NCBI GenBank assembly: GCA_038380795.1
Contig: CM076263.1
Coordinates: 11,398,709-11,462,708 of the forward strand
DNA: 64,000 nt
Direction: 5' to 3'
Source of the DNA: Pyrocephalus nanus
Lineage: Eukaryota; Chordata; Aves; Passeriformes; Tyrannidae
The first letter of the stretch is position 1. Every line of letters starts with the position of its first letter. Made by a program: the position numbers and the translations under genes. The notes beneath the pieces were generated by a model. That model did not search any database, was not told the DNA's origin, and was given only the letters and a program-made list of their open reading frames with translations. Below, in pieces: positions 1-10,900 of this stretch.

Positions 1-703
1 GAGTGGCTGGAGAGCAGCCAGGCAGAAAGGGACCTGGGAGTTTGGATTGACAGGAAGCTGAACATGAGCCAGCAGTGTGCCCAGGTGGCCAAAAAAGCCA
101 ATGGCATCCTGGCCTGCATCAGGAACCATGTGGCCACCAGGAGCAGGGAAGTGATTCTTGCCCTGACTCAGCGCTGGTGAGGCCACACCTGGAGTGCTGT
201 GTCCAGTTCTGGGCCCCTCAGTTCAGGAAGGATATTGAGGTGCTGGAGCAGGTCCAGAGAAGAGCAACCAGGCTAGTGAAGGGACTTGAGCACAAATCCT
301 ATGAGGAGAGGCTGAGGGAGCTGGGGTAGTTTAGCCTGGAGAAGAGAAGGCTCAGGAGTGACCTCCTCACTCTCTACGACTACGTGAAAGGAGGTTGTAG
401 CCGGGGGGGGTCGGTCTCTCCTCTCAGGCAACCACCAGTAGGACATGAGGGCATGGGCTTAAGCTCTGCCAGGGGAGGTTTGGATTGGATATTAGAAAGA
501 AATTCATTACAGAGAGGGTAATCAGACATTGGAATGGGCTGCCCAGAGAGGTGGTGGATTCTCCATCCCTGGAGGTATTTAAGAAGAGACTGCATGTGGC
601 ACTTAGTCCTGTAGTCTAGTAACTGTGGTGGTATTGGATCGAGAGTTGGACCTGATGTTCTCAGAGGTTCTTTTGAACCTGGCTGATTCTTTGATTCTAT
701 GAA
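1..703 (+). mobile_element. CR1 LINE 3' fragment, copy 1 (cut by window start)
   Basis: The sequence encodes the end of the CR1 ORF2 protein ([34 protein letters not shown]) and ends in the CR1-type 3' tail gattctttgattctatga. It carries a TAG at 326-328 and a one-base deletion near 162 relative to copy 2. Bases 1-402 are nearly identical to 2602-3004, while the remaining 300 are clearly more divergent. Not functional. Confidence 0.92.
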
Positions 704-1159
704 TCAAAGCAGGAGAAGGCAAGTGGAAATCTATAAGCAGCCCCACAGTGGGTTGAAACAAAGCACGCAGAGGAAAGATGCCTGCATTGTTTAGTTGTGA
801 GTCAGGGAGAAAACAGGGCTTTAAAGTGCATTTTGCAGTTCTGGTCCATGTCTCCCCTTCTTGATTTGTTTCTCCCTCCAGTCTCCCAGCGCTGGGAACT
901 CAAATATTCCCAGGGGAGAGAGAAGCAGCTACTGCATTACTCAAGGAGCCAAGAGATACTGTAGTGCTACAGATGAAAGGGCTATGTGACCGTCTTGGGA
1001 CAGACTTCCCATTTATAACAGCCAGCCCAAGATCACCGCACTTCGGGATATTTTGGTTTTCTCCTCTTGCATCTTCTGTCAAAGAGAGCTGTATCTGACA
1101 CTGGAGGAGAGGATACCTTCAGGAGCCACAGCGACCTACTGCAGATGTCTGAAAAGAAA
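704..1159. other. Spacer between the two CR1 copies
   Basis: No gene was seen. The part from about 1060 may be further, degraded CR1 5' sequence; the rest is unassigned. Confidence 0.4.
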
Positions 1160-3304
1160 GGAGCAGCACATCTATTCAGAAGACTAGTTCAAAGAGTACC
1201 CTGGGAAACAACCCTTGGAAACAAAGGGGTCCAAGAGTGGTGGACATGCTTCAAAAAGGAAGTCTTAAACACCCAGGAGGAGGCTGAACCAGTCTGCCAA
1301 AAGGCATGCTGATGGGGAAGACGACCAATCTGGCTGAACAGGGAGATTTTAAAGGAAAATAGGCTACAAAAGAGAGCCTACCAATTATGGAAAAAAGGGC
1401 TGGCTACTCAGGAAGAGTTTACGAATACAGTTAGAACTTGTAGAAAGAAAATCAGAGACGAATGCAGAATTCAAACTTGATCGTGCCACTTCTGTTAAGG
1501 ATAACAAAAAGTCTATAGATACCTCGACAGCAAAAGGAGGGAGAAGGAAAACCTCCATTCTTTGTTGGACATGGACGGGAACATAGTTATCAAAGACAAG
1601 GACAAGGCTGAGGTATTTAACACCTTCTTTGCCTCAGTCTTCAACAGTAAGACAGGTTGTCCTGAGGACAACTGGCTTCTGGAGACTAGACAGGGATAAG
1701 AAGCTGAATAGCTCCCCTGTAATCCAGGAGGAAACAGTGAGCGACCTGCTGAGCCACCTGGATCCTCACAAGTCTATGGGACCAGAGGGGTTCCATCCTA
1801 GGGTGATGAGGGAGCTGGTGGAGGAGCTCACCAAGCCGGTCTCCATCATTTACCAACAGTCCTGGCTCTCTGGGGAGGTCCCAGATGATTGGAAGTTGGC
1901 CAATGTCACACCCATCCACAAAAAGGGCTGCAAGGAGGACTCAGGAAACTCCAGGCCTGTCAGCCTGACCTCAGTGCCTGGCAAGGTTATGGAGCAGATC
2001 ATCCTGAGTGCAATCACACGGCACCTACAGGATGGACAAGGGATCAGAGCCAGACAGCAAAGGTTCAGGAAGGGCAGGTCCTGTTTGACCAACCTGATTT
2101 CCTTTTATGATCAAGTGGCCCACCTGGTAGATGAGGGGAAGGCTGTGGATGTGTCTATCTGGACTTCAGCAAAGCCTTTGACACCGACTCCCACAGCAGA
2201 TTCCTGAAAAAGCTGCAGCCCATGGCTTGGACAGGGCACTCTGTGCTGGGTTAAGAACTGGATGGATGGCGGGAACCCAGAGAGTAGTGGTGAATGGGTC
2301 TGCATCCAGCTGGTGTTTGGTCACCAGTGGTGTCCCCCAGGGATCAGTGTTGGGCCCAGTCCTGTTTAACATCTTTACTGATGATGTGGATGAGGGGAAT
2401 GAGTCCATCATTAGCAAATTTGCAGACGACACCAAGTTGGGAGGGAGTGTCGACCTGCTGGAAGGCAGGAGGGCTCTGCAGAGGGACCTGGATAGGCTGG
2501 AGAGTTGGGCTGATTCCAATGGGATGAGGTTCAACAAGGCCAAGTGCCGGGTCCTGCACTTTGGATACAACAACCCCCTGCAGCACTACAGGCTGGGCAC
2601 AGAGTGGCTGGAGAGCAGCCAGGCAGAAAGGGACCTGGGAGTTTGGATTGACAGGAAGCTGAACATGAGCTAGCAGTGTGCCCAGGTGGCCAAGAAGGCC
2701 AATGGCATCCTGGCCTGCATCAGGAACAGTGTGGCCAGCAGGAGCAGGGAAGTGATTCTTGCCCTGTACTCAGCGCTGGTGAGGCCACACCTGGAGTGCT
2801 GTGTCCAGTTCTGGGCCCCTCAGTTCAGGAAGGATATTGAGGTGCTGGAGCAGGTCCAGAGAAGAGCAACCAGGCTAGTGAAGGGACTTGAGCACAAATC
2901 CTATGAGGAGAGGCTGAGGGAGCTGGGGTAGTTTAGCCTGGAGAAGAGAAGGCTCAGGAGTGACCTCCTCACTCTCTACGACTACGTGAAAGGAGGTTGT
3001 AGCCAAGTAGGCTTCAGTCTCTTGTCCCAGGCAACCAGCAGTAGGACAAGAGGGCACAGTCTTAAGCTGTGCCACGAGGGGGTTAGGTTGGATATTAGGA
3101 AGAAATTTTTTACAGAGAAGGTAATCAGACATTTGAATGGGCTGCCCAGGGAGGTGGTGGATTCACCATCCCTGGAGGTTTTTAAGACGAGACTGGATGT
3201 GGCACTGAGTGTCATGGTCTAGTAACCACAGCAGTGTTAGATGAAGGGTTAGACTTGATAATTTTGGAGGTCTTTTCCAACCTGGTTGATTCTATGATCC
3301 TATG
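1160..3304 (+). mobile_element. CR1 LINE copy 2, 5'-truncated ORF2 with reverse transcriptase
   Basis: CR1 ORF2 remnants begin near 1160 (FRRLVQRVPWETTLGNKGV), continue through the reverse-transcriptase region (SGEVPDDWKLANVTPIHKKG near 1876-1930, [18 protein letters not shown] near 2320-2375, FADDTKLGG near 2419-2445) and end in the 3' tail gattctatgatcctatga. The frame is broken by stops upstream of 1629, a frameshift near 2152, a TAG at 2671-2673 and a TAG at 2929-2931, so it is a dead copy. It lies in an SKP2 intron, in the gene's orientation. The 5' border is approximate. Confidence 0.92.
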
Positions 3305-4854
3305 ATTTGGACCTCTGTTTATAGGGTCACAAGAGAGTAGGCTTTAGTTGTAGTCATTCTCCATCCTGGCTGCAATTCGGGACTGAAATGTTTGAAGAAA
3401 GTTGTATAACAAAAATGTTATTCCACTTGGGTTCTTATTCAGGCAAGAAAAATAAGTTTTGAAGGTTGTTTCTTAAAAGCGGGAGCTTTTAACTTGCTAG
3501 ACAGCACAAGCTCCTGGGAGCAGACTGTTTCTGGTAGACTCGAGAGAGGCTCAGCCCAAGTGCTGTTCATCAAGGCCAAGGCCTAATGAGCATTTCTCAG
3601 ATCACAGTGCAGCGTGGGGAGGGGTAGGGATGCACCATCACAGGCCCTGAGCTGCATCTGTTGCTCTGCCCAGTGACCTCTTTACTGATGTTACACTGCA
3701 AACCGAGCAAGGCCAGGCTTCTCACAAAAATACGGCTGTGGCTGCCAGATGAAAATGGATTATTGGTGCTGTTGTTCTCAGTACAGTTTTGAAAACCACT
3801 GGACGTGATTTTTATCGTCTTTTACTTGTCTTAGAAGTGAGATGCTTCGTCCTCAAGACCAAAAGGATCCAGACTCACATCTTTCACAGTGCAGGCTGAG
3901 GTATATGAGAAGAGCAGTGTCTCAGCTCCTGAGGAAGCTTTGCTGTGAGTCAGATTGTGCCAGAGAGCTACAGGGAAAATACATAAAAAGAGTGGAAGGC
4001 TGTTGGGCCATAAAGGGACTGTCAGGGAAAAGAGCAGGATGGTAACCTAAAGACCTTGAACACTTGAAGGGGTTATAAGATGCTAGGTTCCTTTCCCTAG
4101 TGCCAAAATGTGTTTTCAGTCTGAGTGAGTATGGGATGCAAAATAAATAAGCAGTTCTCTCCAGACACTAGGCTCTCATGTGGAAGGTGGGAATGGCCTC
4201 AGACAGCCCTGTTTTTAAAAAAGACTGAGTGCTGGGTCATAGGCAACTGTAGCTGAGCTCCACCACCCAGAAATCTCCAATGTGAATTGCAACACCTGGA
4301 GCCCTGTATCCACTTGTGAGAAGCTGAGATTGTACCACATCCTTTCAGATAATTCTTGGGGTGGAGATAGCATGCATGTTTTAGGGAGCAGTTTGTAGTA
4401 CCTGATTTTTTCTGTGTATCACGCAAAAGCATAGCTCCCCTTCTGGGACCCTTGCATGCATAGGAAGAGTGGGCATTTCAAAAGCAGGGAAAAAAAAAAG
4501 AGGATCACACAAGCTTTAGAATAGAAAAGCAGTAACTAAGATGCTCTTGTTTCCCAAATGAGTATGTGAATAATGATTATTGTCATTTTTAACAGGAAAA
4601 TTGTTTTTCCATGGCTTTAGTACATATACAGAGTTGATATTGTGGGAACCTTTGCATTTGCCAGGCATGCCTGTGCAGAAATAGTAATATCTTCCTACGC
4701 TGAAGAGCTGAAAAGGGGATAAATAGTGGGCTGATGTCTGTACAGCCTAGAGAGGTTGTAGAGGTACTTTTAATAGCCAAACCAAACAAGGCATCTGATC
4801 AGCAGCAAAAATGAACCAGTTTTAACCAGAATGTGGTTTGCTTTTTCCCTAAAG
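3305..4854 (+). other. SKP2 intron, no recognised content
   Basis: This stretch leads to the F-box exon. No upstream SKP2 exon matching the N-terminal region was found, and the 67-codon frame at 3842-4045 has no resemblance to SKP2. Confidence 0.6.
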
Positions 4855-4966
4855 GTGTTTCTCTGGATGCGCTTCCAGATGAATTACTTTTGGCCATCTT
4901 TGCATATTTGCCCCTAAAGGACTTGCTAAAAGTTTCAGTGATTTGCAAGAGATGGCATCGTCTTTC
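4855..4966 (+). CDS. SKP2: SKP2 exon: first half of F-box
   Basis: The acceptor ends ccctaaag and the donor is gtaagt. The exon enters with two bases of a Gly codon and leaves with two bases of a Ser codon. It encodes [18 protein letters not shown] and then CKRWHRL, the SKP1-contacting F-box core. The preceding Gly base must come from an exon left of the window or in unrecognised sequence. Confidence 0.93.
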
Positions 4967-7900
4967 GTAAGTATTATTTCTCATAATTTAGTATTAAGTA
5001 AACCTTCATTTCCATGGACTGTTAAATGATCTGGTTGTCATCTTGTTTATTCATGTATAATTCAGTTTATGCGATAGGTCGCTTATATGTATGTATATAA
5101 TCAAAAGATGCTTTACATATTTTAACATTATTACAGTCTATACAGCTTTCCCTCCTCTCAGTCTTTTTTTTTTGACACTGAGAACTTTCTGTGTTTGTAC
5201 TCATAGTTGTGGCACTTTTGAACTCTCTAACAAGTAAAATTCTATGCCTCAGGTTCGATGAATCTCTCTGGCAGACTCTTGATCTGACTGGTGGGATTCT
5301 GCTGCCAGGAGTGCTTGGACAATTGCTTCCTGCAGGTGTTACTGTATTCCGCTGCCCAAGAGCCTGTATTGGGAATCCATTGTTTAAAACAACCGAGTAA
5401 GGCTTTCTCTGCATGTTCTGGATCCTGAAACCATGTCTCAAATATTCACAGTTTTTCTGTGTAGTTTTGGTTTTAAGGTAGTAGCAACCAGTAGCAGCAT
5501 TTGTGCTGTCTGTGGCGTGTGGAAGAGCTGATCAGTGGTTAGGCATGTGTTGGAATAGGAGGATCTGCATTCACCTGTCAGCTACTTAAAACCAAGCCAA
5601 TGCGATTTTTTGAAAGTATCAAGTGTTATAATGCTCTTGCAGTTTATATCACGTAGAACCAAGAATTGTCACCATCTCCAGCATTTTATATGGGACACCC
5701 CAAAAAAATTTATTTAACTGCAGCAGGATTGACTTTCAGGTGTTACGAGGAATCCTGAATGCCTGGAATATGAGTTCTGTGGTTTTGTCTGGTACCTTAG
5801 CAGTAGGCCCAGTGAGCTTAGTCGTATACTCAGTGTGCAGCTGAACACAACAGTAGAACTAGTTTCTGCAAGTTTGCATGGTTTTAGTGTGTGGGATATA
5901 TTTGTGAAGCATGTTCTAATGGAGTTTTAGTAACTTTTTCCTTCTTTTTCTTTTTTTTTCCTTTTTTTTTTTTTTAGACTTCTCAGACTTCAGTACCTGG
6001 ATTTGTCAAACTGCACGGTATCTGTTGCAGATCTCCAGAGTATTCTTTGTCTATGTGAAAGACTGCAGAACCTCAGCTTGGAGGGACTAGTGCTTTCTGA
6101 CAACATAATCAAGTGAGTGGCACATTTGGGAATATTCAGTAAATACCTTCTGTTTGGTGCCATAATTTTGTGCAGGCTAGTGAAAGAATGCAGTGGAGAG
6201 TTCTTCATTGTGGAGTCCATTGAAATGGCCAGTTTTAGGCACCTAACAGGGCAAGCTGGCAAGCTAGATGAGCTGCCTCTTTCTATCCTCCAAGAGATGA
6301 AGCACCCCTATAGAAAAGTGTGTCTTGATGCCTTGTTTGTTTTTCCAATTCCCCAGAGCAGGAGGAGGTTGGAGAAACTGCTCATCTCTCTAGGGTTTGT
6401 GTCCATTGGCTGTTCCCACATCCAAGCTGTAAACAGAGCTACTTTTATTTTCCCATTTTTGTGCTCCCAAGAGAACTGTGTGTTTGGTATGCAGGTTCTT
6501 TTCTAGTTTAAGGGCTCTGGGGGTCTCTCTCACCAGATGCTTATTGGGCTTCTGCACTATTGCTCACTTCTTTGTTGAACTTCACTTTGAGGTTCTGGAA
6601 AATTACAGATTCTGTCAAGCAGATGAACCATTTTTTCGGTTGTACTGAAAAGACATGGGTGTGCAGTCATCCTCCTGTTCAGTCACATCAGGGGATTGTG
6701 GAGGTGCCAGGGCCATAGGTCAGATGGCAGAGATTCTGGCTGTCCTGCTTTCTGATGCCTTCCTCACTCCAGAGAGGGGGAACCAGACACAAATCAGTGA
6801 AGTTTGGCTTTTGATACCAGGTGAAAACTATGGGAAAATTGCATACTAATCAGGCATTAATGATGGAATGTTATTGCTTTGTGTACAAATGTAGATACTG
6901 GGTGTAAGTTTTTCCAGGTTTTGCCACATGCATGTCTGTTCTAGTCTTGCAAACAAATGTGTTCAGGGGATGCTATTTGGACATGTTTTGTTGTAGAATA
7001 ACCTCTCTCTTGCAGGGGGGTGACATCAGAAACGGGATTGTTGCTTTGTCTTTTGTTGAGGCATAGTCATCTCTGATAAGATATGGTGTATGTATTGGCA
7101 TGCAGCAGAAGAAGGTGAAAAGAAATCTTTTCCTTGTAAAGTTGGTAGTTTATAAACATGCAGACTTGTCAGGAATGTCAAGTAAATAGACAGGTATCCC
7201 TTTCAATGTTGTGCTTTGATTCAGCAAGCACAGAGTTGAGACCCTTAGTGACTCAGGTTTGTCAGTTGATTAAAGATGCAGTACTGCTTGTTTAATGAGT
7301 CACTCTGAGCCTGGGATCTTAGGTCTTAAAAATAATCACACATCCTAGCAATGCAAGTGATGTTCCAACATTTAAATTTTATCAGACTTTTTTTTTTTCT
7401 CTCCCCAGGAGCATTGCTAGGAATCCCAGTTTGATACGATTAAATCTTTGTGGGTGCTCAGGGTTCTCTGCAGAAGCCTTGGAGATGATGTTGAGCAGCT
7501 GCTCTGTGTAAGACAAAACCAGTTTTTGCTGTTCCTGCTTAGTGCTATTCCTGAGAAAAAGGATCCTTATTATTTTTTTCCCTTGGGCATCCCAGTTGTA
7601 CTTGTATCTAACACCTTTGCTTTTTTTTTATGTGCCTGTTTCTGTTCCTAAATGCCTAACAGTTGAATATTAGCAGAATAATCTAGTCGTTTCTTTCCGT
7701 CAAGCTATTTTCTTCCTTATTAGCAAAGATGCGTTTTGGTAGTTTTTCCTTAGTCATCCTTGTTGGTTATTAAACCTCATTTATGTCCCTTTTATATCCT
7801 GTACATTTGATATTCTTAACGAAAACAGGATGTGATTCTCACAAAGTGAAAGTTTGTGTTTTAAAACTGGAAAGTGGAGTCCTCGAGCTCTCTTTGCAAT

Positions 7901-10900
7901 CACAGTACAGCATGAATGCCAGAGAACACTGTGCCTTTCCATGGTAGAATAATCCTTCAGTAACCTTCTAGTTCATGAAGCGCTGTGTTCAGATTGACAG
8001 CTCTTCAGAGATTAAACCATCTGCTGGCAGGAAGTCATTGAACTGAGCCCCAGTGAGTCTGGGATCTTTCTGCTGACTTCCTGTGACATGCTAGACAATG
8101 TATTTAATCTTTTCTTCTGCAAAAGCATGTTTTTTAATCAAATTGCAAGTTAATGGACAGCGAAAGCTTTAATCTTTCTTGTTGCTTGGTCTGGTTACTT
8201 GGATCATGAGCTCTTCAGAGGATGGCAGTCTGCGCAGTGCACAGTGAATAGCAGATGGCAAACCTGATCCTGGGAATGCTAGTGGCAATTTAACTGTTTT
8301 TTCATTTACGTAGAGATTGCCAGCTAAATGCTGTAGTTGTGCATTCACTGTGTCTTTGTCCTATGGTTACAGCTACACCACCTGCACACAGAACAATACT
8401 TTGTCCAACCCCATGGTGATAGGCTATAGATAAACAAGCATGTAAAGAGAGTTAAGCTCACAGCATGACCCAATGTTTATATAAAACTATAAAGTATTTT
8501 ATGCTAATTAGGATTAATTGGTCATCTGACCAGTGCTAATGATGGATAGTGTTTTTTCCTTTCAATGTGACCATCTGTTCAGTAGTAACAGATTCAGGTC
8601 ACAAACTCTGATGAAAAGACAGTGTCTCCCTGTGGCAGTCCTTGGAGAGAGACTTCACTTCCTAAGATAGTGAGTCATTCCAGGTGGAATGGGTTTTGGG
8701 AAGTCACTCTAACCCCTTGTCCAGATCAGGATCTAAAATTAGCGCTGGCCAGGTTGATGAGGACTTTCTCTGGTTGGATCTTGAAAATATCCAAAGACAG
8801 ATTCTGCTGGGTAACCTGCTCCATTAATTAGTGCTTAATCATTGTCATAGCAGAATTTCTACTCATGAATAGTTGGTAGCAGGTGTGTTACAAGCATTTC
8901 CTTTAAAAGCATCAACTGTAATAGCAAATATCAGAACTTGAACTGCATTTCATTCTTGTCAACAACTCTTTGTTCATTTGTATTTAGGCTGGAGGAGCTG
9001 AACTTGTCCTGGTGTGACTTCACAGCCACACATGTCAAATCAGCAGTCAGTCACATTACTTCACAAGTCAACCAATTAAATTTAAGTGGATACAGAGAGA
9101 ATCTACAAATAGCAGGTAAATAGTAGCATGACAAATATTTATCCCACTGTGGGATAAAGCAACAGATTTTATATTTTCTTCTGGTTGGCATCCACTCTCT
9201 GTAAAAAAACCCCATATATTAACACTGATTTTTATGCTCTGTATAGCTTGAAGTTGTTGCTATCAGGAATTTTACTCATATTTCTAGCTCAGTCAAGAAG
9301 GGTGAGATGATTTTTCTTCTGAATTTAAAAACAGTCAGGTGAAAGCTCATTTCATCTTCAGTTGAAAGGTATAGCCCTTACTTCTGAAGTAAGTCCTTGA
9401 AGCAGGACTTTGTGTTCCACTGTGAATTAGCCTCCTAGATACTGTTCCTGGAGCTTTCTTAAAGCTTCTAGTGTTGTGGCTGCTGAAAGCATCTTCCAAA
9501 AGAGAATAGTCACAGTAACTGCTTGAGTTTCAGACTGACATACAGGTGCCAGTTAATTGAAAGGCAAATAATCTCAGTAATCAACCTTTAACTATTTACT
9601 TGCTAATAGTTCTAGGAGGGGAAGTTGTGTAAAGTTGGAGGGTAATAGAAAATGCAGCTAAATCTAGATTTGGGGAGAGGATACAACAAAACAAGACATG
9701 AAGAGTGATATTGCTTTGGGTAAAGAGAAATTAATTTTCTCAATGAGTGAATTTGACAATAGGGCACTAGCTGAAATGCAGGTGGTGACCTCTCTTATTT
9801 CTCTTTTAACATTACATAGACCCCGATATGTCTTCTCCTTGTGGGGATATATGGAAATCTTACCTCAGCCCCAAACTTACAAACAAATATGGTACATAAT
9901 CTCCTTCACAAGAAGAATTTAAACCTTCTGTTGATTGGACCATTAGAGACAATGTGCCGCCCTCTTCTGTTTGCCAAACACTGAGTGACTTCACTCTGTT
10001 TCAGTGCAATTTATATGGCATAAGACTTGATTAACACATTAATCATCACCATTCAGGTATTGTTTTCTTTAGGTTTTGCACATGAATTCTGAAATATAAA
10101 CGCTTTCTTACATGTTGCTTAGCACCTTGCTAATAACTGTGTCTTCTAAGTGCTATCTGAGCCATGGGTGAGTCAATGCTATTTGCACACGATGAAAAGG
10201 TCTCAAGAATTTACAGTTTTAATCAGGAAAACTATTAACTTTCTGTCATGAGGAAAAAACTTTCTGTGGGTAAAAGTAAGGATGCCTAAACTTGGTGCTC
10301 TGAAAGGGTGTTTGATGTGTGGAAAATTCTGTTACTTTTTCACTACATGCAAGTATTTCAGGTATCTCTCCATTATTATGTCTTGGTAGATTTCACAGAA
10401 ATATCACTTGAATTACTCCCTTGCTAAGTTGATGGTGCAACTGACTTTTAGGGACACTTCACTGAACTAAATGCAACTGTTTTGCTGAGGATTAAAAGAA
10501 GTCCATATTAGGTATCTTGATAGGCAGTCTGTATGCTGTAAGTCTTAAGCACAAATCTTTTAAACAAAAAGTTGTGCTTTAGCTGTGGGGTTCTAGCAGA
10601 GAAGATGCAAATGGAACATATATGGAAGAGAGTAGGCTGGATAAAGCATGTTGTCTTGTTCCTGAAAGGTAGACTAACTCTGTGTGACTCTTTTCAGATG
10701 TGAAAACACTGGTGGAAAGATGTCCTTTTCTTGTCCATTTAGATCTCAGGTAAGACCTGTGCACCTAGTCCTTAAATCCTTATGGCTCAGGAGATTAGCA
10801 GTAATGTAAGATTGCATAGCACTGCACAGCCAGAAAACACTACTTATGCTAAAACTGCAAACGATTTGCTATCTGGCATAACCTAATCTGGAGTAGGTAA

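Larger units (their letters stand above)
6113..8987 (+). other. SKP2 introns around the 7409-7507 exon
   Basis: Apart from the exon at 7409-7507 and a CR1 remnant near 8690-8832, nothing was recognised. Confidence 0.6.

Noticed and set aside
2166..2573. Minus-strand frame of 135 codons
   Set aside because: It is antisense to the CR1 reverse-transcriptase region.
3842..4045. Possible upstream SKP2 exon
   Set aside because: The 67-codon frame has no similarity to the SKP2 N-terminal region, and no convincing donor would supply the Gly base needed at 4855.
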